Part shown: positions 24,855-33,295 of the stretch, one piece after another | Layout of the letters: the number at the start of each line of letters is the position of its first letter | Numbering within the stretch: the stretch's first letter is position 1 | DNA from: Azonexus sp. | GTDB lineage: Bacteria > Pseudomonadota > Gammaproteobacteria > Burkholderiales > Rhodocyclaceae | Assembly (NCBI RefSeq): GCF_030824335.1 | Contig: NZ_JAVBXX010000044.1 | Coordinates: 1-64,000, forward strand | Direction: 5' to 3' | Length of the DNA stretch: 64,000 bases | Translations under genes and position numbers: made by a program | The notes under the pieces: generated by a model | Seen by the model: only the letters and a program-made list of their open reading frames with translations | What the model was told of the DNA's origin: nothing | The model's database searches: none

Positions 24855-25595
24855 ATGCGATACAAGACAGGCTTGTTGCTGGGCTTCGGGGGCGTCCTGT
24901 TGGCCGCATCGGCATCGGCGCAGCCCTTGCGCGATTGCCCAGACTGCCCCGAAATGGTGGCCTTGCCGGCCGGCAGTTTCACGATGGGCAGGGCCGGCTG
25001 GCGCGGTGCCGAGCCGGCACATCAGGTCAGCCTGCGCGCTTTCGCCATCGGTCGCCACGAAGTCACTGGCGGCCAGTGGCAGGCGGTGATGGGGACGGCG
25101 CCGCCGGCTGAAGCCTGCACGCCGGATTGCCCGGTCAGCGGGATCAGTTGGGAGGCGGCGAACGAGTTCGCCCGTCGTCTCAGTGCCAGGACCGGGCAAA
25201 CCTATCGCCTGCCAAGCGAGGCGGAATGGGAATACGCCTGCCAGGCCGGGGCCGCGACCGACTATTGCGGTGGTGACGATCCCGAAAACCTTGCCTGGTA
25301 CGGCGACGAGCGTGCCGGTGCCCGGCCGGTCGGCGGCAAGGCGGCCAATGCCTGGGGCGTGCATGACATGAGCGGCAACGTCTGGGAATGGACTGCCGAT
25401 TGCATGGTGGCCGATTACCGGGGCGCCCCGACCGACGGTTCGCCACGCGTCACCGGCGACTGCCGCAGTCGCGTACTGCGTGGCGGTTCCTGGCGCAGCG
25501 GCGCGCAATACGCACGGGCGGTGATCCGCTTCGGTTTCTCGCCGGCCTACCGCGGCGCCGATTTCGGTTTTCGTGTCGTCCGCGAGTTGCCGTAG
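24855..25595 (+). CDS. FGE/SUMF1-domain protein, probably not formylglycine-generating
   Basis: A 246-residue exported protein (signal LLLGFGGVLLAASASA) with the FGE-sulfatase fold: ALPAGSFTMG, FAIGRHEVTGGQW, CPVSGISWEAANEF, YRLPSEAEWEYA, GVHDMSGNVWEWTAD, VLRGGSW and FGFRVV. In true FGE a Cys pair near the C-terminus binds Cu(I) for catalysis; the matching region here (GAQYARAVIRFGFSPAYRG) has no Cys. This is therefore a divergent member, like PvdO or structural SUMF1 proteins. It has Cys near the N-terminus (DCPDCPEM). It closes module A, two bases after the NosL-like gene. Confidence 0.85.
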   Translation: MRYKTGLLLGFGGVLLAASASAQPLRDCPDCPEMVALPAGSFTMGRAGWRGAEPAHQVSLRAFAIGRHEVTGGQWQAVMGTAPPAEACTPDCPVSGISWEAANEFARRLSARTGQTYRLPSEAEWEYACQAGAATDYCGGDDPENLAWYGDERAGARPVGGKAANAWGVHDMSGNVWEWTADCMVADYRGAPTDGSPRVTGDCRSRVLRGGSWRSGAQYARAVIRFGFSPAYRGADFGFRVVRELP

Positions 25596-25663
25596 CGATG
25601 TGCCTGGAACTCGTTACAGCCGGAAATGTGGGGGGCAATCGTCGTTTAGAGCGAATCCAAGGA

Positions 25664-26266
25664 TCAGCTTTGTTGCATTTTTGTAGGGCGGCGATACTTG
25701 GCACGCAAAGTACGAATCATCGTCACATCCGAAGCCATGTCGAGATAAGACTCGCGCAAGGCATCGTCAAATCTGGCCAGCGTGCCGCCGTGCCTTGACT
25801 GAAATTCACCGGCAATGTCGGACGAGGCAAAGGAATGCTTGCTCCGCTTGGTCATCGCGTGTCTGAGCTCGGCGCCCACCAGGTAAGTCAATTGATCAAC
25901 CGGCAGCAACGGAGCGGGTTCCTCGGGCGACGCATAGTCCGGCCCCCAGATGTGCTTCGGTTCCCGGTCGATATTCAGGCCAAGACTCAGCGACAGGCAG
26001 TGGATGGAGCAGACCCCATCGTTCAGGTCGTCGGAATACTGGACCAGCATGCGGGTCCGGTGATGCTCCCGGCGGTTCATGCCGCAGTAGGGGCACTTGG
26101 GGTATTTCTCAAACTCATTGGCGAGTGGTGTGGCATCACCGGGGGTTTTGGGAATGAACTGGTTGGGCGTGGCGTCCGTGGCGCAGGATTCCTGGGCCGA
26201 TGCCCTTGATGCGGTGACGGCCAAGCTACCCAGGAGGGATACTTTGAGCAGATCGCGACGTTTCAT
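25664..26266 (-). CDS. Tat-exported NosL-like protein B (CPYCGM / CSIHC)
   Basis: A 200-residue protein with signal KRRDLLKVSLLGSLAVTASRA (Tat-like), CPYCGM near residue 58, HHRTRMLVQY and CSIHC near 87. The C-terminal half closely matches paralogue C (WGPD, PVDQLTYL, HAMTK, SKHSFAS, HGGTLA, DALRESYL) and only loosely matches A, so B and C share a recent ancestor. It is the last gene of module B, 21 bases after the hydrolase, and converges with module A across 68 bases. Confidence 0.86.
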   Translation of the reverse strand: MKRRDLLKVSLLGSLAVTASRASAQESCATDATPNQFIPKTPGDATPLANEFEKYPKCPYCGMNRREHHRTRMLVQYSDDLNDGVCSIHCLSLSLGLNIDREPKHIWGPDYASPEEPAPLLPVDQLTYLVGAELRHAMTKRSKHSFASSDIAGEFQSRHGGTLARFDDALRESYLDMASDVTMIRTLRAKYRRPTKMQQS

Positions 26267-26287
26267 TTTGCTTGCTTCCAGGTGGGA

Positions 26288-27592
26288 TTACGAAATGATG
26301 TTGCGCAACGCGTCGAGCCATGGCGTCCAGCGAGGGTCGGGGCCGGCGTAGGCATTCCAGGTGGTGTTGTTGCAGACATAGGCGACGGCAGTTCCGCTTT
26401 CCGGGTGAGCGAAACCGATGCGCCCGCCCATGCCCGGTTGCCCGAACGAACCCTGACCCAGCATGGGCGAGGCCGCGTAGGGGAGTTCATAGCCGAGGGC
26501 GAAACGCTGCTTCAACGGCGGCGGCAATTCCATGGCAAATGCCGGGGCGTACAGGCCGCGCAGGAAGGCCGGGTAGGGAACCAGTGTCAAGGAATCGGTC
26601 CGTGGCGCGCGTATCCGGTCGACGGTGTCGCGGCTCAACAACCGGGCGCCATCGACTTCGCCGATCACGGCGGCGTACATCCGGGCAAGGGAACGTGCAT
26701 CGCTGACCCCGTTGCCGGATGGAATTTCCGCCATCAGCGCTTCACGCAGATTCAAGAACCAGAGGAAAGGATTGCCGGCAAAGTTGCTGTTGAAGATTGG
26801 CGCCACCCGTCCTTCCTCGCTCAAGGGCAAGCCAATCCAGGCGCTGAGCCCAAGTGGCCTGGCAATCTCGTCGGCGAAGAAACGTCCGACGGACTTCCCC
26901 GAAACGCGGCGAACGATTTCACCCAACAGATAGCCGTGTGTTGCCGAGTGGTACTGGTAGGCCGTTTCCGGCGTCCATAGGGGCTTCATGGCGGCCAATG
27001 CGGCGGTGCAGCGCTCCCAGTCGACCAGCCCCAACATCTGGATGCCGGTGTCGGGCGGAAACCAGGGCAACCCAGCAGTATGCGACATCAGCGACGATAC
27101 CGGAATGCTCTCCTTGCCGTTGGCGGCGAATTCCGGCCAGTAACGAGCGACCGGCGCGTCAATATCGACCAGTCCGCGTTCGGCAAGCATGTGCAGACAG
27201 GTCGAAACCATGCCTTTTGCCGCGGAAAAGATCACCGTGACCGTTTCGCTGGTGTAGGGGCGATTATTGACCCTGTCGCGCCCGCACCAAAGGTCAACGA
27301 CCACCTTGCCGTGACGGTAAACGCAGAGTTGGGCACCGCCGATGTCATCTGCCTGGGCGGCAGCGAAAGCCTCGCGGACGCCTTCGTAACTACTAGCAAC
27401 GCGCCCCTCGACCTTGATCGCCTTGGCTGCAGGTAGTGCGGCTGCGGCTTTGGCCTCGGATGCAAATCCGGCAACTTGAGCCCCCATGCCCAAGGCTGCG
27501 GCGGTAGCCATGAAGCTTCTCCGGCCCGGTTTTTCCATACGCTTCGCAGGTGCGGGTTGCGGCTGCATTTGATCCATCTCCCGGAACGGCAT
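26288..27592 (-). CDS. serine beta-lactamase-family hydrolase (class C-like), Tat-exported
   Basis: A 434-residue protein with a probable Tat signal (GRRSFMATAAALGMGAQVAGF, shown for position only) and the beta-lactamase/PBP4-type fold: SxxK in FSAAKGM (Ser about 129), Tyr motif YQYHSATHGYLLGEIV, and a late HPESGTAVAYV corresponding to the third motif. Such proteins are esterases, amidases or D-aminopeptidases. It overlaps the TonB receptor gene by one base (TGATG), so both are made together. It could hydrolyse an imported chelator or ester (inference). Confidence 0.88.
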   Translation of the reverse strand: MPFREMDQMQPQPAPAKRMEKPGRRSFMATAAALGMGAQVAGFASEAKAAAALPAAKAIKVEGRVASSYEGVREAFAAAQADDIGGAQLCVYRHGKVVVDLWCGRDRVNNRPYTSETVTVIFSAAKGMVSTCLHMLAERGLVDIDAPVARYWPEFAANGKESIPVSSLMSHTAGLPWFPPDTGIQMLGLVDWERCTAALAAMKPLWTPETAYQYHSATHGYLLGEIVRRVSGKSVGRFFADEIARPLGLSAWIGLPLSEEGRVAPIFNSNFAGNPFLWFLNLREALMAEIPSGNGVSDARSLARMYAAVIGEVDGARLLSRDTVDRIRAPRTDSLTLVPYPAFLRGLYAPAFAMELPPPLKQRFALGYELPYAASPMLGQGSFGQPGMGGRIGFAHPESGTAVAYVCNNTTWNAYAGPDPRWTPWLDALRNIIS

Positions 27593-29928
27593 CAGAATGA
27601 CACCGTGCCTTTGAGACCGATCGTCCGCGGCACGGTGCGAGTCGCAAAGTTCACCGGGTTCGGGAAGGTCTGGCCGCGATCATCGAGCAGGTTCTCGCCG
27701 TAGAGTTCGATGCCGTACTGCTTGTGACTCAGGGCGATACGCAGGTTCAACAACGCCAGACGTTCGTTTTTCGCCGTGGCGTTGTAGGTTCTCTGGGCAA
27801 AGACGGAACTGCCGCGAACGTTGTAGTCGGCGCGGAAACGCGCTTTCAGTTCGTTAGCAAGTTGAGTCTGGGTTTCGACAAAAACTGAATAATTGGTTTT
27901 CGGAATGTAGTTCAAGCGGTCGCCGACGGCATAAGCGCTGTTGGCTTTGACCGAGACCAGTTCGGTATCCTGGACGGTGCCGCTGGCACCGAAGGCGACC
28001 CAGTCGGTGGGACGCACCCGGAACGACCAGTCGATCCCCTTGATTTCCGCACGGCCGATGTTATCGGTGTAGAACGTGTTCGGTGTCGCCGCCAGCGTGG
28101 AAGTCTGCATGTCGGTGTAACGACTCACGAAAGCGGCAATTTGACCGCCGAACATACCGCCCATCGCTTCGAACTTGGTTCCCAACTCATAGCTCCAGAC
28201 GCTTTCCGGTTTGAACGATCCCGGAAACGCCGGATTGACCGCGTTGAAACCGCCGCTCCGGAAACCCTTGGCGGCACTGGTATAGACATTCCAGTCGTGC
28301 ATCAGCTTGTAAGAGACATAGACGCGGGGATCGACGGAATCGAATCGCTGACTCGACTGCCCGGCGCTGGGCGCTTCCTGTTCATCGGTGAAATAACGAA
28401 GACCGCCGCCGATCTGCAGGCGCTCGGTCAGATCGAAGCTGGTGTTGCCGTAAAACGACCAGCTTTTCGACCGGATCGGGGTGAACGTGACGGTGGCCGG
28501 AACCGCCAGAGGAACAGGACTGTTGATCATGCCCATCTGGGACGATGTCACTGTCTGGCGATAATCGACGTTACGGTAGAGGCTGCCGATCGTCCATTGC
28601 CAGGGACCGGCCTGGTCGGACATCAGCCGCAGTTCACCGCTCTTCGCCGTGTCGCGATTCTCGAATCTCGAGATGACGCCGATCAGGCCGTTTGGCGTCG
28701 TGCTGTAATAGCCGCCGTCGGCGTCGTTGCGGAACATCGAGCCGATGGCGAGCAGTTTGATGCCGTCCGCCACATCCCAATCTGCCGTCAGGCTGTAAAG
28801 TTCATGGTCGTTGCGGGCGGACTGGACGGCATTCGGTGCAAAAGCCGGCAGCGCCAGGTTGCCGTCGGCATTTTCACCGTTGCTCAACGAGCCGACCTTG
28901 TTCCGATGAATCTGCACCATCGGCGTCAATGAAAAACGGTCGGTGAGATGGAACAAGCCCTTGATGCGGATATGTGCGAGTTCGCCATCGTTGATGTCCT
29001 TCTTGCCGGCCGTCGGCGCATCGATCCAGCCGCCGGCATTCTCGAAGGTAGCGGCGATGCGCAGTGCGGCGTTATCGCTTAGTGACAGATTGGCAACACC
29101 GGTGAGCCGGTTGGAGGCTGAACCGCTTTTCGTCGTTGATACATCGGCTTCGGCCGTCATGCTGGTTTTGCCGATGATCGGGTCGTGAGTCAAAAAACGA
29201 ACCGTGCCACCCATGGCGCCCTGGCCGTAGAGCGTGCCCTGCGGTCCGTTCAGAACCTCGACGCGCTTGACATCCAGCGGGCGGATATCGAGGCCCCCAC
29301 GTAGCGGGCCATCGACCGCCACTTCGTCCTGTCGGATGCCAACCAGCGGGAAACTCCCACCGCCGGCCCCTTCGCCAATGCCTCGCAGCATGACCCGATT
29401 CTGCGCCATTCCCGTGACCACCGTCGTCATGCCGGGCACGGCAAAGGAGAGACTCTGAATATCCTTGATCCCGCGATTGGCGATCTCGTCGGCGCTCAGC
29501 GTGTTGATCGAGATGGGAACGTCGATTTCACGCTGGCGGCGCTGCTGAGCGGTGACGATCATTTCCTCAAGCTCGAGCGTGGTGTTACTGGTGACCGCTT
29601 GGGGGGGCTTTACTACTGCCCCTTGCTTGATCGCGTAAGCACCGTCCGGCGAGCGCGTCCAGGTCAGGCCGGAATCGGCAAGGAGGCGGGAAAGTGCTTC
29701 TTCCGGGGGCAGCTTGCCACTGACAGCCGGGGCTTTCTTACCCTTGACGGCGTCGGGGGCGTACAGCAAACGCACCCCAGTTTTTGCAGAAAACGCATCG
29801 AGCGCCGGCCCGAGGTCCTGGACTGCCAGTACGAATTCGGTTCGACTGGTCTGAGCATGACCCGGCACGGCAGCACCAAGATTGAGCGCTGCTGCGACGG
29901 CAAGCGCGATGGGGGTACGGCGATACAT
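27592..29928 (-). CDS. TonB-dependent receptor with STN signalling domain
   Basis: A 778-residue receptor: signal peptide (IALAVAAALNLGAAVPGHA), STN domain (about 30-100, FVLAVQDLGPALDAFSAKTGVR for position), TonB box and plug (LEEMIVTAQQRR, VKRVEVLNGPQGTLYGQGAMGG), C-terminal barrel ending in VSF. The plug style is that of alphaproteobacterial-type receptors with unknown ligand. It belongs to the FecR and sigma genes upstream on the same strand. A RegA-like palindrome (30007-30023) lies 79 bases before the start. Unlike receptor A it lacks the haem-receptor signature. Confidence 0.92.
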   Translation of the reverse strand: MYRRTPIALAVAAALNLGAAVPGHAQTSRTEFVLAVQDLGPALDAFSAKTGVRLLYAPDAVKGKKAPAVSGKLPPEEALSRLLADSGLTWTRSPDGAYAIKQGAVVKPPQAVTSNTTLELEEMIVTAQQRRQREIDVPISINTLSADEIANRGIKDIQSLSFAVPGMTTVVTGMAQNRVMLRGIGEGAGGGSFPLVGIRQDEVAVDGPLRGGLDIRPLDVKRVEVLNGPQGTLYGQGAMGGTVRFLTHDPIIGKTSMTAEADVSTTKSGSASNRLTGVANLSLSDNAALRIAATFENAGGWIDAPTAGKKDINDGELAHIRIKGLFHLTDRFSLTPMVQIHRNKVGSLSNGENADGNLALPAFAPNAVQSARNDHELYSLTADWDVADGIKLLAIGSMFRNDADGGYYSTTPNGLIGVISRFENRDTAKSGELRLMSDQAGPWQWTIGSLYRNVDYRQTVTSSQMGMINSPVPLAVPATVTFTPIRSKSWSFYGNTSFDLTERLQIGGGLRYFTDEQEAPSAGQSSQRFDSVDPRVYVSYKLMHDWNVYTSAAKGFRSGGFNAVNPAFPGSFKPESVWSYELGTKFEAMGGMFGGQIAAFVSRYTDMQTSTLAATPNTFYTDNIGRAEIKGIDWSFRVRPTDWVAFGASGTVQDTELVSVKANSAYAVGDRLNYIPKTNYSVFVETQTQLANELKARFRADYNVRGSSVFAQRTYNATAKNERLALLNLRIALSHKQYGIELYGENLLDDRGQTFPNPVNFATRTVPRTIGLKGTVSF

Positions 29929-30006
29929 TTGTTTCTCCCTGACGAAGTGATCCGCCCCAATGGCGGCCTAACGAAAGGAAGAGGGGAGAGGCGCTTTTCT
30001 ACCCCC

Positions 30007-30023
30007 TGTGACATATTGTCGCA
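30007..30023. promoter_or_regulatory. RegA-like palindrome upstream of receptor B
   Basis: TGTGACATATTGTCGCA, read on the gene's strand as GCGAC-AATAT-GTCAC with flanks. It lies between the FecR stop and the receptor start. No -10-like hexamer occurs at the 31-bp distance seen at other boxes, so the role is less certain. Confidence 0.55.
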
Positions 30024-30042
30024 AGAGGTTAATCGAGCATTC

Positions 30043-30993
30043 TCAGGTTTTGCGCAAGCGGTAATGGCGTTCGGCGATACGTTCCAGTTTTAGCGCATGT
30101 ACCTGGGCGACGGCCCAGAGAACACGGTCCGGTTCACTGATCGGAAAGCTGCCGCTGACCGTCAGCGCCGCGATTCGGGGGTCCGGGATATCAAGGCGTA
30201 TACGATGCTGATGAGCCAGTTCGTTACCCAGTTCCAACAGCGGCGTTGCCGAAAAGCGCCAGCGGCCGTCACGCCAGGGGGCAATGTCGGGGTCCGGGAT
30301 AGCGCGCTCGCCAGTGAGGCCTTGTGGCCCGAAATCAGCGCCACGTCCGGCAAGCAGCATCAGCAGGCGTTGATCGTCCTTGATCTCGACCTGTCCTTCG
30401 GCGACAGCGACCTGCCCCCGGCCATCACGCAGGTTGACGGCGAAACGCGTGCCGATATCGCGGATACGTGCAGCGCCGGCGCGAACTTCAAGTTGGCCGG
30501 AACTCGCGGGCGCTACCTCAAGATAAAGCTTGCCCTTGAGCAATTCGATGCGAGGCGGCAGGGCATCGCTTACCCGCACCGTGCTGTCCGCATCAAGCGC
30601 AAGGTGCGTGCCATCGGCCAGCGTCACCTGGCGATGCTGGCCTGGCAGCGATTCAATCGTGCGCAACGATTCTTCCTGCGGCAAAAGGAAAACGAAGGCG
30701 ACAACGGTGGCCATCGCCAAAGCTCCGCTCCAGGAGCGTAGGCGCTGCCAGGGGTATTGGCTCAGGCGAGGTGATGCGCGGGGAATTCTGCGCGCCTGTT
30801 CCGGTAACAGCGGCCCGAGTTCGTCAAGCCTCGCCCAGACGCCGCCAAGCGCATCAAAGGCATCCCGATGCGCCGTGTCGTCAGCCAGCCAGGCATCAAG
30901 GTGCTCTCGTTCGGTAGCGGAAAAGTCGCTGGCCTGGCTACGTATGAACCATTGAAGAGCTTCGTCTTCGGCAGTCTTGTACTTGTCGCGCAT
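30043..30993 (-). CDS. FecR-type anti-sigma / sigma regulator
   Basis: A 316-residue protein: N-terminal DUF4880 (ALQWFIRSQASDFSATER, DDTAHRDAFDALGGVW), one membrane segment (SGALAMATVVAFVFLLP, about 88-104), FecR domain (VTLADGTHLALDADSTVRV, AARIRDIGTRFAVNL) and a C-terminal STN-like domain (FSATPLLELGNELAHQHRIRL for position). It is the regulator for receptor B and its sigma factor. The gene follows the sigma gene by 17 bases. Confidence 0.92.
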   Translation of the reverse strand: MRDKYKTAEDEALQWFIRSQASDFSATEREHLDAWLADDTAHRDAFDALGGVWARLDELGPLLPEQARRIPRASPRLSQYPWQRLRSWSGALAMATVVAFVFLLPQEESLRTIESLPGQHRQVTLADGTHLALDADSTVRVSDALPPRIELLKGKLYLEVAPASSGQLEVRAGAARIRDIGTRFAVNLRDGRGQVAVAEGQVEIKDDQRLLMLLAGRGADFGPQGLTGERAIPDPDIAPWRDGRWRFSATPLLELGNELAHQHRIRLDIPDPRIAALTVSGSFPISEPDRVLWAVAQVHALKLERIAERHYRLRKT

Positions 30994-31010
30994 GGTGATG
31001 GCAAGACCGA

Positions 31011-31514
31011 TCAGCGCGTTGCCGCGCGGCAGGCTTGGAGGGCGCGCGCCATGTGCTTTTCGACGGCGCCGACGGAAATGCCCATGTGTTCTGCCACTTC
31101 TCCGTAAGTCATTCCTTCGAACTTGTGCAGGATGAAGGCGTCGCGGCAGCGCGGCGGCAGTTCCAGGACAACGGTGAGCAAGCGATCAAGCGCCTGCTTG
31201 TCTTCTGTTTGACGCTCGGGGTTTTGCGTGCCGTGACATTCTTCGATTGCCGTCGCAGTCTCGTCGACTGTCGATCGGCGCCAGCGGGATGAAGTGGCGG
31301 CTTCGGTTGCCAGGTTGCGGGCGCAGCGAAACAGAAACCCCCGTTGGTGGCGGATGCCGGTGGAAGTCGTTTCTTTCGACAACAGGCGCAGGAACAGTTC
31401 ATGCGTCAGGTCGGCAGCAAGCTCGCGGCATCCCACATGCCGCGTCAGGAAACGGGACAGTTCGTCGAAATACTGCTGGTAAAGCGCGGCAACGAACGAT
31501 CGGTGGTCAGGCAT
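31011..31514 (-). CDS. ECF sigma factor, FecI-type
   Basis: A 167-residue ECF sigma factor: region 2 YQQYFDELSRFLTRHVG and LTHELFLRLLS, region 4 VVLELPPRCRDAFILHKFEG followed by MTYGEVAEHMGISVGAVEKH. It heads module B. The ATG at 31514 (MPDHRSF) gives the usual FecI-like N-terminus; a TTG six codons upstream (31532) is the alternative, and neither has a strong ribosome site. Confidence 0.92.
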   Translation of the reverse strand: MPDHRSFVAALYQQYFDELSRFLTRHVGCRELAADLTHELFLRLLSKETTSTGIRHQRGFLFRCARNLATEAATSSRWRRSTVDETATAIEECHGTQNPERQTEDKQALDRLLTVVLELPPRCRDAFILHKFEGMTYGEVAEHMGISVGAVEKHMARALQACRAATR

Positions 31515-31597
31515 TAACGATTGGAACGGCAAAGGGCCCGTTTTACCGCAAAATGCGGGGCAAAGCCATCAGAAATCACGTTCCTCCGGAGAGGCGG

Positions 31598-33295
31598 TCA
31601 AAGTATCACGGGTATAGAACTGGTGGAAAAGGGCCGGGAATCGAGGTCGACCGTCAGATCGAAGCAGTCCTCGCACTGGTCGCGGTGACTGATCCAGAGC
31701 AGGCTGCGGCCGCGCAGTTGTTCACGCAGGCGCCCGATCAGGGCGCGTTCGGCGGCCGGGTCGAGACCTTCGCTGGCTTCGTCGAGGATGGTGATCGGCG
31801 CGTTGCGCAGTAGCGCCTGGGCAATCCCGAGGCGTTTGCGTTCGCCGCCGGAGAGACTGGCGCCGCCGGCCTCGATCCAGGTTTCCAGTTGTAGTTGTCC
31901 GGCCGTGTCGGGCGAACCCAGGCCGACCAGTGCCAGCACCTCGCGCATGTGCGCCGGGCTGGCGTCGGGGTCGGCCAGGCGCAGGTTGTCGGCGAGGCTG
32001 GCGCATTTCGCCCAGGCGAACTGGCCGGCGCAGGCGATCTGCCGGCGCAGCGTGCTTTCGTCGAATGCCTCGAGAGCGATGCCGCCGAGTTCGATGCGCC
32101 CCGACTGCGGGTCTTCAAGGCGGCTCAGCAACTGGCTCAGGGTACTCTTGCCGCAGCCGCTGGCGCCCTTGATGAAGATGTGCCGGCCGCTGGCGAATTC
32201 GAGGTTGAGCGCGGTGAAGACCGGCGTATGGGCGTCCCAGGCGAAGCCGACGTCGATCACTTTCAGGTCACTGCCGGCCGGTGCCGGTCCGTGTTCGGGG
32301 AAGCGGGTTGCCGGCGTCTGTCCGGCGAGCGCGCTGATTGCCTGGGCGGCGCCGGCGGTGCCGGGCAGTTCCAGGCTGGCACTGGCCAGCGGGGCGAGGA
32401 TTTCACCGCAGCCGAGCAGGAGCAGCGTCAGCGCCGCCAGCCAGGGGCCGGCGAGTTGCGCATCGGTGCCGGCGCTGGCCAGGCAGGCCCAGGCCGCGAG
32501 GCCCGCCAGCAAGGTGCTGGCCGCCCGCAGCAGGGCGCCGCGCCGGCCGTTGCTCCGTTGCGTCCGCAGCCAGCGGGTGGCAGCGGCCAGTGTCCGCTCG
32601 CGTTGTCGCGACCAGGCCTGCGCGTGCAGGGAAAAATCCTCGATGCCTTCGCTACAGTCGAGCAGGTGGCGGCGCAGCGTTGCCCGTTCGCGGATCGAGG
32701 CCGGCAGCAGATCACGGCCCAGATACCAGCCGGCCAGCGGCAGCAGCAGGAGGGCGCAGGTCAGCAGCAGTGCCGGCAGCCACAGCAGGCCAGGTGCCTG
32801 GTGCGCGAATACGGCGAGCAGGGCGGCGAAAGTCAGCGTCGCCGCGAAGATCGGCAGCAGGAAGCGTGGGTAGAGGTTGTCGAGGGCATCGATGTCGCGC
32901 ATCAACCGGTTCAGGGTCTCGCCGCCGTGTTGGCGGTTCAACTGGCGTGGCGAGAGCAGCGCCAGGCGGCCGTAGAGCCACTGACGCAGGCCGGCAAGCA
33001 GGCGGAAGGTGCCTTCGTGGGTGACGACGCGGTCGCCCCAGCGGCTGACGGTACGCAGTAGGGCGAAGAAGCGGACGCCGGCGCCAGGCAGAAAGAAGTT
33101 GAAGTGCATCGCCGTCGTCGCGCTCAAGCCGGCGATTGCCGCCGCACTGAGAAAACCGCCGGAGAGGGCGAGCAGGCCGAGGCTGCCGGTCAGGGTCAGG
33201 GTGCCAAGCAGAGCGCCCAAGGCCAGCCAGCGGCCGGCGCCGGCAAGGCGGGTGGAGTATGGGGCGAGCGCCCGCAGACCGTCGCGGATTTTCAT
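31598..33295 (-). CDS. cydC: thiol reductant ABC exporter subunit CydC
   Basis: A 565-residue ABC exporter half with six membrane helices (LALGALLGTLTLTGSLGLLAL onwards) and an ATPase domain: Walker A KGASGCGKST, signature SLSGGERKRLGIAQAL, Walker B ITILDEASEGLDP, H-loop WISHRD. CydDC exports glutathione/cysteine to the periplasm and is needed for assembly of cytochrome bd and periplasmic haem proteins. The start at 33295 overlaps the cydD stop by four bases; a longer frame lies inside cydD. Confidence 0.93.
   Translation of the reverse strand: MKIRDGLRALAPYSTRLAGAGRWLALGALLGTLTLTGSLGLLALSGGFLSAAAIAGLSATTAMHFNFFLPGAGVRFFALLRTVSRWGDRVVTHEGTFRLLAGLRQWLYGRLALLSPRQLNRQHGGETLNRLMRDIDALDNLYPRFLLPIFAATLTFAALLAVFAHQAPGLLWLPALLLTCALLLLPLAGWYLGRDLLPASIRERATLRRHLLDCSEGIEDFSLHAQAWSRQRERTLAAATRWLRTQRSNGRRGALLRAASTLLAGLAAWACLASAGTDAQLAGPWLAALTLLLLGCGEILAPLASASLELPGTAGAAQAISALAGQTPATRFPEHGPAPAGSDLKVIDVGFAWDAHTPVFTALNLEFASGRHIFIKGASGCGKSTLSQLLSRLEDPQSGRIELGGIALEAFDESTLRRQIACAGQFAWAKCASLADNLRLADPDASPAHMREVLALVGLGSPDTAGQLQLETWIEAGGASLSGGERKRLGIAQALLRNAPITILDEASEGLDPAAERALIGRLREQLRGRSLLWISHRDQCEDCFDLTVDLDSRPFSTSSIPVIL

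Noticed and set aside
24855..25595. Genuine formylglycine-generating enzyme
   Set aside because: The catalytic C-terminal Cys pair is missing and no sulfatase gene is near.
31545..31566. CCGCA-AAA-TGCGG hairpin upstream of the module B sigma factor
   Set aside because: It has short arms, no T-run on the relevant strand, and half-sites that do not match the RegA-like pattern.
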